NCBI GenBank assembly: GCA_905206345.1
Contig: CAJLGW010000004.1
Location: 1-51,486, forward strand
From: an uncultured Sutterella sp.
GTDB taxonomy: Bacteria > Pseudomonadota > Gammaproteobacteria > Burkholderiales > Burkholderiaceae_F
DNA length: 51,486 bases
Direction of reading: 5' to 3'
The notes below the pieces were generated by a model. The model ran no database searches. It saw only the letters and a list, made by a program, of their open reading frames with translations, and was not told where the DNA came from. Positions 17,721 through 26,098 of this stretch are shown piece after piece (within the stretch, counting starts at the first letter, position 1; every line of letters starts with the position of its first letter). Both the position numbers and the translations under genes were made by a program.

Positions 17721-18704
17721 CTATTTCTTAGCCACGGCTTGTTGAACTTCTTCAATAAGTTTGGCATCAAGCGTCTTCTTATACTTTTCGATAACAGGTT
17801 TGACTGCTTTACGGAAAGGCGCTTTGTCAACATCGGTAATCTTCATACCGTGTTTAGCCACCTCTTGCCATTGTTCTTTTTCAAGCTCTTCGACCATCTT
17901 CGTGTGAATCGGTCCCATTTCTTTACCAGCTTGCAAGATTGCTTGTTGGTATTTCTTCGGCATCTTTTCCAACAATGCCTTATTCATCAAAATAGGCGAT
18001 GACATGTGAATGTGGCCGGTACGAGTGACGTACTTTTGAACTTCATAGTACTTTTGCGTCACGATGTGAGCAGGCGGATTTTCTTGGCCGTCAACGGTCT
18101 TGAGTTGCAAGGCAGAATAAAGTTCACCGAACGCAACCACCGTCGGATTCGTACCGAGGGCTTTGAACGTATCCACAAAAATTTCGCCTTCAGGAACACG
18201 GATGTTCAAGCCCTTCATGTCTTTAGGAGACTTAATTTCCCGAACGTTATTCGTGACGTGACGCATACCGTTTTCCCACCAACCGATGACGACTGCGCCA
18301 TGAGGCTCAACCAATTTGGCGAACTTTTCACCCACGGGACCGTCAAAGACTTTGCGATAGTCGCTGTTGTCATTGAAGATGAAGGGAAGATTGCCGATAC
18401 CGAATTCAGGAATCCAGTTTGAAAGAATCGTGTCAGACGTTTGGCACATATCGTGAGTACCAATCATGACGCCTTCGGTAATTTCAAGTTGTTTACCCAA
18501 TTGGTCAGAGGGGAACACTTCAATTTTCACGTCACCGTTAGTGAGTTGAGACACACGATCGGCAAATTTCATGGCAATTGTTTGATAGTGGTGATTCGGT
18601 GCACCCGTATGACCGAATTTAAGGTTATAGGTTGCCGCTTGTGCAAAACCTGCACAGGTCAATGCAACTAACGCAACCGTCATTTTCACATTAAAGCGTT
18701 TCAT
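17721..18704 (-). CDS. dctP: TRAP transporter substrate-binding protein (DctP)
   Basis: A 327-residue periplasmic protein with a clear signal peptide (MKRFNVK, hydrophobic core, cleavage after AQA near residue 23). The mature part carries FADRVSQLTNGDVKIEVFPSD-like and LNIRVPEGEIFVDTFKALGTNP-type segments. The conserved Arg that usually contacts a substrate carboxylate is in the IRVP motif. It first captures the ligand for DctQM. Upstream lies a cytoplasmic asparaginase, so the ligand may be an acidic amino acid derivative or dicarboxylate; this is inference. Confidence 0.92.
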   Translation of the reverse strand: MKRFNVKMTVALVALTCAGFAQAATYNLKFGHTGAPNHHYQTIAMKFADRVSQLTNGDVKIEVFPSDQLGKQLEITEGVMIGTHDMCQTSDTILSNWIPEFGIGNLPFIFNDNSDYRKVFDGPVGEKFAKLVEPHGAVVIGWWENGMRHVTNNVREIKSPKDMKGLNIRVPEGEIFVDTFKALGTNPTVVAFGELYSALQLKTVDGQENPPAHIVTQKYYEVQKYVTRTGHIHMSSPILMNKALLEKMPKKYQQAILQAGKEMGPIHTKMVEELEKEQWQEVAKHGMKITDVDKAPFRKAVKPVIEKYKKTLDAKLIEEVQQAVAKK

Positions 18705-18838
18705 ATAATTCTCCTCCGGTGAGGTAAAACATGCATTTTTAAGGAGGTACTGCTTATAAGAGCCTTAACATCAAACTCAGCATGAACTCAAATAGGCATC
18801 CCTCTTTTCACATTAATCAAATCTCAGTCACGATTGAT

Positions 18839-19828
18839 TCAAAGATCAAACAGCGCCTCAAGTTGAATTTGGTCTTTAGCCAATTCTGGCTTTTCAGATA
18901 AAACAATCATCAGTTTTAATCGAGCTTTGGCTGCAGTGAGTTCTCCACCCATAACAGCACCCACTCGACGGCTATCCGTGACCGAGCCCGGGTAGCCATA
19001 AACATCCAAAACTCGTCCCGCCAGCGTCCGACTGGTAATGACAACAGCCACGCCCTTTTTTACCGCATCTTCGATGCCGGGAATCATTGCCGGTGGAATG
19101 TTTCCACGACCAAAACCTTCAATCACGATACCTTGACAACCGTTTGCGACGGCAAAGTCAATGTACGAGCGATCGGACCCGGTCATGCACTTGATAATGT
19201 CTACACGGGCAGTGAGCTTTTTAGGGGCAAACCGTTTTTCAACCTCTACTTTGTGACGAATGATGACTCTGTCGCAGTCAACATAACCCACAGGTCCCCA
19301 CCATGGAGCGGCGAATGTAGCGGGGTTGGCGGAGTGAGTTTTCATGACATCGGTTGGAGAGTAGAGAGTGTCGTTTAGGCAAATCAATGCACCAATACCA
19401 ATGGCTTCATCACTGGCAGCCGTTTTAACAGAGTTGAATATATTTATCGGACCGTCAGCACTGATGTCGCCAGCCCCACGCATTGCTGCTGTAAGAACAA
19501 TGGGCTTGGGATTCGTATGAAGTAAATTCAGGAAATAACCGGTTTCTTCAACGGTATCGGTGCCATGCGTAATAACGACTCCATCGATATCATCGTGAGA
19601 AAGAAGCTCTTCTACCTTTTCGTGAAGATCCCACATATTTTGAGGGGTCATTGTGGCTGAGGAGATGTTTGAGAATTGGAGAAAATCAAGCTGCGCAATC
19701 TTCTCGATGCCCGGGACAGCAAGTGCTAAATCCTCACCCGAACACGCAGGAACGAGTCCTTGGCATTGGGGGTCATATTTCATGGCGATCGTACCGCCAG
19801 TAGCGACAACAATAATCTTCTTTGACAT
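18839..19828 (-). CDS. L-asparaginase, type I (cytoplasmic)
   Basis: A 329-residue enzyme of the bacterial asparaginase family, hydrolysing asparagine to aspartate and ammonia. The first catalytic Thr is in ATGGTIAM at the N-terminus; the second Thr and the Asp are in ITHGTDTVEETGYF (about 85-99). A later Lys motif and GFGRGNIP are also present. There is no signal peptide, so it acts in the cytoplasm. The ATG at 19828 is chosen over an adjacent GTG. It lies upstream of dctPQM on the same strand with a 134-bp gap, so it may be co-regulated with the transporter. Related glutaminase or other amidase activity cannot be excluded. Confidence 0.85.
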   Translation of the reverse strand: MSKKIIVVATGGTIAMKYDPQCQGLVPACSGEDLALAVPGIEKIAQLDFLQFSNISSATMTPQNMWDLHEKVEELLSHDDIDGVVITHGTDTVEETGYFLNLLHTNPKPIVLTAAMRGAGDISADGPINIFNSVKTAASDEAIGIGALICLNDTLYSPTDVMKTHSANPATFAAPWWGPVGYVDCDRVIIRHKVEVEKRFAPKKLTARVDIIKCMTGSDRSYIDFAVANGCQGIVIEGFGRGNIPPAMIPGIEDAVKKGVAVVITSRTLAGRVLDVYGYPGSVTDSRRVGAVMGGELTAAKARLKLMIVLSEKPELAKDQIQLEALFDL

Positions 19829-20010
19829 CACTACTCACCTCTCAATAGTTAACGAAGAGCTACAAGGATTAGCTTGTCTTTCATATCATCGTACCGCATT
19901 TTTTCATCACTGCTTTATCTTTTTTTTACATTTTTTTGGAAAACCCTAATAGGAACTATTTACTTCTATGTAGTCCAAGAAATTAGTATCGAAAATTTCA
20001 AAATAATGAA

Positions 20011-20040
20011 TTGACTACAAAAACGAATAATTGTTGTAAG
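20011..20040 (+). promoter_or_regulatory. Promoter of a candidate small RNA
   Basis: TTGACT (20011-20016), an 18-nt spacer and TGTAAG (20035-20040). Transcription would begin near 20046, at the start of a structured segment that ends in an intrinsic terminator. Confidence 0.5.
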
Positions 20041-20045
20041 ATGGG

Positions 20046-20212
20046 AGTTCAAGGAGTTTAGTGCCGGCAAACTAGCAATAGTACAAGGCCAATCAGAAGT
20101 CTCCGATGGCGATGAATCCATGCGAGAACGTGGGGCAGAAAGTTATGGGTGTACATAACGATCTCCTTTAAGACGGCTTGTTATCCTGTGCTAGAGGATT
20201 TCAAGCCGTTTT
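20046..20212 (+). ncRNA. Unassigned structured small RNA with its own promoter and terminator
   Basis: About 165 nt with no ORF, in the 558-bp gap between the asparaginase and the M20 gene. TTCAAGGAG (20048-20056) pairs with CTCCTTTAA (20163-20171) with one mismatch, closing the whole molecule. GTTATG/CATAAC makes an inner hairpin. ACGGCTTG/CAAGCCGT (20173-20209), with inner ATCC/GGAT and a following TTT, is a terminator. I do not recognise it as 6S RNA, tmRNA, RNase P or a known riboswitch. No gene follows on the same strand, so it would act in trans. Confidence 0.5.
20173..20212 (+). terminator. Terminator of the candidate small RNA
   Basis: Eight-bp stem ACGGCTTG/CAAGCCGT enclosing a second stem ATCC/GGAT, then a short T run. 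Confidence 0.6.
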
Positions 20213-20335
20213 GCTATTAACCGTTGCCCTCGGGATTGAAGACAACGGACTGGGGCGCAACGCCCAATTTTTTGCTCCAAAGAAAGTTTTCTTTTCGAAG
20301 CGACAAAGCCGAAATTCTCCGAATTCTTCCAAAGA

Positions 20336-20369
20336 AAATAGGCACACAACCTTCGTTGCATGCCTATTT
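20336..20369. repeat. Dispersed hairpin repeat, copy 2, probably the terminator of the M20 operon
   Basis: AAATAGGCA and CAAC pair with GTTG and TGCCTATTT. It has flanking A and T tracts on both strands and lies 22 nt beyond the M20 stop. Nearly identical to 15652-15685. Confidence 0.65.
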
Positions 20370-20390
20370 TCGAGTCTTCAAAAAACTAAA

Positions 20391-21671
20391 TTAAAGCTTA
20401 TTGATGCGAGCAATGTAACCCGTAAACACTCCCCAGCCCATCGGCAAAGATTGTTTGTCTTGGATTTCAAAGTCAGGACGGTGGTGACCCGGGTGGTTGC
20501 AACCAAAGTAGAAGAAACCACACTTGCCACCATGAGCTTGAATGCGACGAATGAGCATCGTGCAGTCTTCGCTACCCACCTTAGCGTTCATGTCCACAAC
20601 GGAATTCACACCCGGAGCGTGAGTTGCAGCGTCCTTTAAAAGTTCGACCGCTTCTTCATCACCCTTATAGGTCACGGCTTCGCCCATACGAGAGAGCTTG
20701 TAATCCACTTCATAGGCTTGAGCCATACCCTTAACCGTTGTTTCAACGTTTTTAGCCATGTATTCGTTAATTTCGGTCGTTTCACCGCGAACTTCGAGAA
20801 CGAGAAGGGCGTGACCGGCAACAATGTTGCGAGCGGTACCGGAAATGATCTTGCCGACTTGAACGCGAGTGATGCCCTTGCTGTGGCCAGGGAGACTACC
20901 CAACGTCATCACGGTGGCGCAAGCACACATCAAGGCACTGTGACCCTTTTCGGGGCTGCCTGCTGCACAAGGCGTACCAAAGTATTCAAGGTCAAACTTC
21001 GTGGTGGCCAAATAGCCTTCGTGAGAAACGCCGACTTGACCGGGTTTGGCATCACAACCGATGTGAGCACCGGCAAACCAATCCACGTCATCAACGATGC
21101 CAGAAGCAGCCATAGCGGCGGCACCACGAACCCCTTCTTCGGCCGGTTGGAACAAAAGCTTAATCTTGCCGCACAGTTGATCAGCGTGATCGGCAACCCA
21201 CTTAGCTACACCCAAACCAACAGCCGTGTGACCGTCGTGACCGCAGGCGTGAGAAAGGCCCGGATTTTTCGAGCGGAAACCTTCAACGTTGGGCAAGTGA
21301 TTGGGATCGTCGGTTTCGGCAATGACCATGCAGTCAATGTCAAAGCGCAAGGCCGTTACGGGGCCGGGGCGCTTGGTGTCCCAAACACCCACGCAACCCG
21401 TGTAGCCTTCACACTTTTCAAGGAAAGCATCGCTAACACCATTGCCTTTAGCGCGCTCCATCGCTTTCTTGGCACCTTCTTCATTGCGACCCATGACAGC
21501 TTCGGGGTTGATGACTTGCGTGCCCAGTAAAACTTCAAAGCCCAACTTTTCAAGGCGATCAGCCACAAAAGCCGTGGTTTCAAATTCGTACCAACCTTCT
21601 TCAGGATTTTGGTGAAGATGGCGACGATCGGCCACCATCTCGTCAACGTAGTTTTGGATTTCGTTTGTCAT
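20391..21671 (-). CDS. M20-family amidohydrolase (AbgB/aminoacylase-like)
   Basis: A 426-residue zinc peptidase-family hydrolase. Metal-binding landmarks are HLHQNPEEGWYEFET (N-terminal), HACGHDGHTAVGLG (about 141-154), LLFQPAEEGVRGAAAM (catalytic Glu) and GSEDCTML near the C-terminus. Members remove acyl or aminobenzoyl groups from amino acids such as glutamate. It is the last gene of a three-gene operon after a DUF1177 gene and a DcuC-type carrier (16-nt gap). The carrier may import the substrate or export the product. The exact substrate is unknown. Confidence 0.85.
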   Translation of the reverse strand: MTNEIQNYVDEMVADRRHLHQNPEEGWYEFETTAFVADRLEKLGFEVLLGTQVINPEAVMGRNEEGAKKAMERAKGNGVSDAFLEKCEGYTGCVGVWDTKRPGPVTALRFDIDCMVIAETDDPNHLPNVEGFRSKNPGLSHACGHDGHTAVGLGVAKWVADHADQLCGKIKLLFQPAEEGVRGAAAMAASGIVDDVDWFAGAHIGCDAKPGQVGVSHEGYLATTKFDLEYFGTPCAAGSPEKGHSALMCACATVMTLGSLPGHSKGITRVQVGKIISGTARNIVAGHALLVLEVRGETTEINEYMAKNVETTVKGMAQAYEVDYKLSRMGEAVTYKGDEEAVELLKDAATHAPGVNSVVDMNAKVGSEDCTMLIRRIQAHGGKCGFFYFGCNHPGHHRPDFEIQDKQSLPMGWGVFTGYIARINKL

Positions 21672-21687
21672 AACGTTTACCTAGTAA

Positions 21688-22971
21688 TTAAAGGTTGAAG
21701 ATGAAGCCTAACAAGCAAAGGTTGATCAACATCGGGATCGCCATACGCTTGGAGATATCAAACGGGGACAAGTGCGTCATACCGGCGACCACAATCGTGG
21801 CACCAGCTAACGGGGAACACATACGACCCAAGGCACCGGAAAGACTTGCGACCATCCCGAGGCTTGCGATATCCAAACCGAATTCATTGGCGTAAGGCGT
21901 CACGGACTGGTTAAAGGCGTGGCCGGCAGCGTCACCGGAACCGGTTAAGACACCCATCACAAAGGGACCAAAGTTAGCAGCGTAGCGAGCAATGTCGTTG
22001 GAGTGCTTGAGCGTTTCAATCAAAGCGTCGATGACGCCGGCGGCTTGCAAGCCCCCAGCGAACGTACCAGCAGCGATGATGATACCCATGATGTTGCAGT
22101 AGCCCTTACCCATACCGTTAAAGAATTCCTTCGTCACGGTTTGCGGGTTAGCGCGCGTCACCAACAAGGCAAACATGGCACCGATCAACATGGCGCCAGG
22201 AATCGACATACGAATAACTGGCAAGCACGTTGCACCCAAGAACAAAATAATCACGGGTAAGACCGGAGCAATAGCGCGCAAAACGCTGGCTTTTTCTGGC
22301 AATTGCCAGTGTTCTTTAGCTTCAACGTCAAGTTCAACGACAGCGCCCGTACCAGGTTTCTTATAGTCGCGGAAGACAAAAATCATGGCTGTGACCAAGA
22401 TAATGTTTAATGCGCAGACCGTCAAAATGGACGGGGCAAATTGCACGATCAAGTCCATGACGTCCATGTCAGCCAAACGGGCAATAAAGACGTTGTGGCT
22501 TGAACCCGGAGAGAGGGTAGAAGGCGTGATGGAACCGATAATGGCAGCGCCTGCAATAGCAGGGTGGAAACCGGCACGAACCATTAACGGAATCATCGTG
22601 GGACCAAGAGCGGCAGCGCAACCGGCAGCGCTCGGAATAGCAACGGCCACGCAACTGGCAACCAACATACAGGCCGGGAGCAAGAAGATGCCGATTTTAC
22701 CCAAGGGTTTAACCAAAAGTGTCACGAGGTGAACGTCACAACGAGTAATGGCAATAACAGCGGCAAAACCCATGGACGAACAAATGGACATGATCAATGA
22801 CCCGCGGGTCATATTTTTGGCAAAGGCGTCAACGGCTGTCATCGGGTCGCCGGCAAACAATGCCATCAATAAGCCGGAAGCCACGAGCACTAAGCGCGTT
22901 TCCCAGCGTTTCAAAAGAGCAAATACGGTTAAGATGACGCCAATACAGGCCATCCAAATAGTCCAAGTCAT
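21688..22971 (-). CDS. DcuC-like anaerobic C4-dicarboxylate transporter family protein
   Basis: A 427-residue membrane protein with 11-12 hydrophobic segments and features of the DcuC/YfcC-type ion transporter group: IPSAAGCAAALGPTMIPLM, SPGSSHNVFIARLADM, GSGDAAGHAFNQSVTP and SLSGALGRMCSPLAGA. These small-residue hairpins resemble those of sodium/dicarboxylate carriers. It lies between a DUF1177 gene and an M20 hydrolase with gaps of 12 and 16 nt, so the three are cotranscribed. The substrate is probably a dicarboxylate or N-acyl amino acid; a second DcuC-like gene is at 36023. Confidence 0.82.
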   Translation of the reverse strand: MTWTIWMACIGVILTVFALLKRWETRLVLVASGLLMALFAGDPMTAVDAFAKNMTRGSLIMSICSSMGFAAVIAITRCDVHLVTLLVKPLGKIGIFLLPACMLVASCVAVAIPSAAGCAAALGPTMIPLMVRAGFHPAIAGAAIIGSITPSTLSPGSSHNVFIARLADMDVMDLIVQFAPSILTVCALNIILVTAMIFVFRDYKKPGTGAVVELDVEAKEHWQLPEKASVLRAIAPVLPVIILFLGATCLPVIRMSIPGAMLIGAMFALLVTRANPQTVTKEFFNGMGKGYCNIMGIIIAAGTFAGGLQAAGVIDALIETLKHSNDIARYAANFGPFVMGVLTGSGDAAGHAFNQSVTPYANEFGLDIASLGMVASLSGALGRMCSPLAGATIVVAGMTHLSPFDISKRMAIPMLINLCLLGFIFNL

Positions 22972-22983
22972 GTTCTATCTCCT

Positions 22984-23916
22984 TCAATGGCCTTGGGTAC
23001 GAAGGTGGCTCATGGAGCCGTAGAGTTTTTGTAAGCGTTCGTACTCTTCTTTGTCGAAGAATTGGCAGTGACCTGCCGTGAATTCTTTAGCGACTTCAAT
23101 GCCAAAGCGCACGGCTTCTTCAACATCGGTCGGATGGGTTGCACCGGTGGCGCAACCTGCAACACGCATTACCGTCGTGATGGCCACACCAATGCAAGGA
23201 GCGGTCGTGGCAACAGAAGGTTGAAGGATGGAATTTAAGTGGTAGATACCGTTACCGTAAGGCGTGATGTCTTGCGTGGTTAACGGCAACACGTAGGGGA
23301 AGTCGCCCGTCGTGGTTTCAACGATAGAGAGAAGGTCTTCGCTGGTGCGCAAAATCCAACCGTCTTTAACGGTCGGCGTAATGGCGATGCCACGGTGATT
23401 GACAATGCGGTTGCCCTTTGTTGTATCGATGCAGATAACGGCATCCATAGCGGGGTCAATTTCGTATTGATTGCAAACGTCGCTTGTGATCGGAGAGTCC
23501 ATGAAAGGCACGGGATCGTGCGGACGGGTCGGAGCGTGGGGGCAGACTTGCGTGGTGACAATGACGTCACCTTCTAATTGATCGCCCTTTTTAACCATCA
23601 TGCCCAATTTCGTAGCAATGGCTAATGCCGATAAGGCACCATCGCCGTCAGAGACAAAGCCCACACGAGTGGGGCGTGCACCGATGCCACCTAAGCGACC
23701 GACTACGCCAAGCGTGGGAGCCGTACCACCGACGGACTTGCCGTTTTTACCGGGGATTAATGCGTGGATGAAATCCGTTGTGCCTTTGGCACCGGTGACA
23801 GGTGTGACCTTGCATTGGGTGACACCGTGGTTTTGAAGCCATTCTTGAACGATTGAACCATTGACGGTTGCATCATCGAGCAACTCGTAGAGTTCAATCA
23901 CTGCTTTTAAGCTCAT
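22984..23916 (-). CDS. DUF1177 family protein
   Basis: A 310-residue protein of the uncharacterised DUF1177 family. It is rich in Gly, Thr and Pro, with conserved-looking blocks TPTLGVVGRLGGIGARPTR (about 66-84), VCPHAPTRPHDPVPFMDSP (about 123-141) and AGCATGATHPTDVEEA. No signal peptide or membrane segment is apparent. It is the promoter-proximal gene of an operon with a DcuC-like carrier and an M20 amidohydrolase. His, Asp and Cys residues in the CPHAP.RPHDP block could bind a metal. A role in the same catabolic pathway is inferred from synteny only. Confidence 0.8.
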   Translation of the reverse strand: MSLKAVIELYELLDDATVNGSIVQEWLQNHGVTQCKVTPVTGAKGTTDFIHALIPGKNGKSVGGTAPTLGVVGRLGGIGARPTRVGFVSDGDGALSALAIATKLGMMVKKGDQLEGDVIVTTQVCPHAPTRPHDPVPFMDSPITSDVCNQYEIDPAMDAVICIDTTKGNRIVNHRGIAITPTVKDGWILRTSEDLLSIVETTTGDFPYVLPLTTQDITPYGNGIYHLNSILQPSVATTAPCIGVAITTVMRVAGCATGATHPTDVEEAVRFGIEVAKEFTAGHCQFFDKEEYERLQKLYGSMSHLRTQGH

Positions 23917-24240
23917 GTTACTCTCCTACCTTTTTTGAAAAAAAAATATCATCCATTGTAGGAGTGTGAAGAGGGGAAACCTATGGGTTTTATCCCCTAG
24001 TTCTTTAGAGTAATCGGTGGGTATTAGAGCTTCTAATGCATAACATTAGATGAAAATTCCCCCAACCTACCCTCGCAAAAACAAACTTGTCAGAACTTGG
24101 TTGTCACTGTTACCTGTTACCGTACTCTCGTACCCTGTTCGGCTTGACTGTGATATAGGCTGCCGCCGTGAACAGCTGGACTCTTTCCTACCAGAGTATG
24201 TATTCTCGCCCAAATTTGTTTTGCTACACCTAATTGTTAA
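23917..24240. other. Gene-free stretch between the DUF1177 operon and a DIP1984-type gene
   Basis: Contains the promoter side of the DUF1177 operon. A GC-rich inverted structure, CTGTTC paired with GAACAG at about 24138-24174, has an inner GGC/GCC stem. A 64-codon frame at 24050-24244 lacks a ribosome site and family resemblance and is not called. No other feature seen. Confidence 0.4.
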
Positions 24241-24693
24241 TTAGAGAAGGTCGACCTCCCAATTTTTGGCTTGAATCTTGGAGTCCAATACACGCGCTTC
24301 GTAGGCGAGTTGGTCCACTAATTTTTCCTCTTCGGCAATGTTAAGCGTCGTCACAATGCGGATTTCCTTTTGCGAGTAACGTTGAGTTCGCTCAGATGCT
24401 TTTTGTAGGGCCTCTCGCAAGACACTGACTTCGCGAATCATAATGTCGCGTTTGGTGATAGCGTCGGCCAACGAACTATCATCAAAAGGCGTATTGGCAT
24501 TGGTTTTGTTAATGCGGTTAATAATGTCTTCAAGTTCTGCGTAGACTTTGTTAAGACGACGAATTAACTCTGAAGGATCTTCGCTGGGTGCGTCACCCTC
24601 TTGATTTAAAACGTTGGCAAAAAGACGCTCGCGCACACGAGCGATGCGTGTTTGAAGGTCTTTTCTAAGTATTAAGGCTTCGGCTAATTTCAT
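24241..24693 (-). CDS. DIP1984 family protein
   Basis: A 150-residue, mostly alpha-helical protein beginning MKLAEALILRKDLQTRIARVRERL. It has a charged coiled-coil core (RRLNKVYAELEDIINRINKTN, then SLADAITKRDIMIREVSVLREAL) and ends KIQAKNWEVDLL. This matches the DIP1984/septicolysin-named family, whose function is unknown. ATG 24693 is chosen rather than the TTG three codons earlier. It stands alone, divergent from the LysE-type gene. Confidence 0.75.
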   Translation of the reverse strand: MKLAEALILRKDLQTRIARVRERLFANVLNQEGDAPSEDPSELIRRLNKVYAELEDIINRINKTNANTPFDDSSLADAITKRDIMIREVSVLREALQKASERTQRYSQKEIRIVTTLNIAEEEKLVDQLAYEARVLDSKIQAKNWEVDLL

Positions 24694-24879
24694 AGACGTC
24701 AAACTCCGATGTCAATGAGCTATATAGTCAAAATACAACCAGATACATCAGAATTTGATGGAATTAATACAGAGGTAATTTTTCATAGTCAGATTAGACA
24801 CTAAAGCTTGAATAGATAGTGGAGAGAATCCACATCTAAGGATTAAAATTCACCTTCTGAAAACTCATCGTTTCCCAAA

Positions 24880-25521
24880 ATGATCAACACTTCTTTATTT
24901 CTCTTGTTCTTAATTACCTCTAGCTGCACGGTAGCCTCCCCCGGTCCTGGTGTTTTGATGACGCTCACCAGTGCGATTCGCTATGGTTTACGTTCCGCTT
25001 GCTGGGTCATTTTGGGTACGGCTTCCGGCACTGTCATCATGGCAGTCATCTCTTCAACAGGCCTTGGCATCTTAATTGCTAACTCTCCCGCCACCTTTGA
25101 AGTGATTAAGTCCTTGGGTGCTTGTTACATGATTTATTTAGGCATCCGACTTTATCGTGCCAAGCCCTTTAGCTTTGAATTGGCTACCAAAGAAAAAGAG
25201 TCCGTTAACTTCGCGCAACGTGGACGTTTGTGGCTTCAAGGGGTGACCCTTCAAATGACCAACCCCATGTTAATCATGTTCTTTATTTCGTTATTCCCGC
25301 AGTTTTTGGATCACGAACTCAATTACGTGGGTCAAGTGGCGATTATGAGCATGACGTATTTCTCGTTGGTTTGTGTCATTCACTTGGGGTACGGCTGGGT
25401 CGCTGCAAACTTCCGTCATCTTTTATCCACACCCAAAGCCGCTCGAATTATTAACTGTGTCGGTGGTACGATCTTTATTTTGTTGGCTTTGCGCGTCTTT
25501 TTGACGATGGCAACGGCATAA
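24880..25521 (+). CDS. LysE/RhtB-family amino acid exporter
   Basis: A 213-residue inner-membrane protein with about six hydrophobic segments. The conserved N-terminal SPGPGVLMTLTSAIRYGLRS block (about 21-40) and GACYMIYLGIRLYRAKP (about 95-111) are diagnostic for LysE/RhtB exporters of amino acids and homoserine lactones. QMTNPMLIMFFISLFPQF marks the central segment. Substrate unknown. It precedes a GNAT gene by 83 bp. Confidence 0.88.
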   Translation: MINTSLFLLFLITSSCTVASPGPGVLMTLTSAIRYGLRSACWVILGTASGTVIMAVISSTGLGILIANSPATFEVIKSLGACYMIYLGIRLYRAKPFSFELATKEKESVNFAQRGRLWLQGVTLQMTNPMLIMFFISLFPQFLDHELNYVGQVAIMSMTYFSLVCVIHLGYGWVAANFRHLLSTPKAARIINCVGGTIFILLALRVFLTMATA

Positions 25522-25604
25522 AGCTTGGACTATCGTCCGATAGAAAAATCGATTTTTCGCTAAACTTAGTCTGTTATACCCATTCATTTTGAAGTGAGTA
25601 ATCT

Positions 25605-26090
25605 ATGCCTAATTTTCAGATTCGCCCCGCAACCCTTGAAGATTGCGAGTTGGTGTTGAGTTTCGTTCGTCGTTTGGCCGAGTATGAAAAGATGCTCGAT
25701 GAGGTCGTTGCGACCGTTGACGATATCAAACGTGAACTTTTTGGCGAAAAGGCGATTGCTCACTGTGTGATTGCTTATGAAGATGAAACCCCGGTGGGTT
25801 TTGCCTTCTATTTCTATAACTGCTCAACGTTCTTAACCCGCAGAGGTCTTTATCTGGAAGACCTTTTCATTGATCCTGCCTATCGCGGTAAGGGTTACGG
25901 TAAAGCTATCATGCGTTACTTGGCTGTCAAAGCAGTGGAAGAGAAGTGCGGTCGCTTTGAATGGGTGGTTTTGGATTGGAATGAGCCTGCTATCGGTTTT
26001 TATGAAAAAATCGGTGCCTCCGTATTACCTAACTGGCGTATTTGCCGTTTGACCGGTGAGTCATTGGCGAACTTTGCCGAGTCGAAATAG
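25605..26090 (+). CDS. GNAT-family N-acetyltransferase
   Basis: A 161-residue acetyltransferase. Acetyl-CoA-binding motif A is LYLEDLFIDPAYRGKGYGKA (about 85-104), with the RGKGYGKA pyrophosphate loop. Motif B, WNEPAIGFYEKIGA, follows. The N-terminal IRPATLEDCELVLSFVRRLAEYE pattern resembles diamine/spermidine-type GNAT members. It lies 8 nt before the dnaX ATG, so it is cotranscribed with the dnaX-ybaB-recR cluster. Substrate unassigned. Confidence 0.87.
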   Translation: MPNFQIRPATLEDCELVLSFVRRLAEYEKMLDEVVATVDDIKRELFGEKAIAHCVIAYEDETPVGFAFYFYNCSTFLTRRGLYLEDLFIDPAYRGKGYGKAIMRYLAVKAVEEKCGRFEWVVLDWNEPAIGFYEKIGASVLPNWRICRLTGESLANFAESK

Positions 26091-26098
26091 GATTGACC

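Noticed and set aside
24050..24244. 64-codon ORF between DUF1177 and DIP1984 genes
   Set aside because: No ribosome site, no family resemblance, and it overlaps the end of the neighbouring gene.
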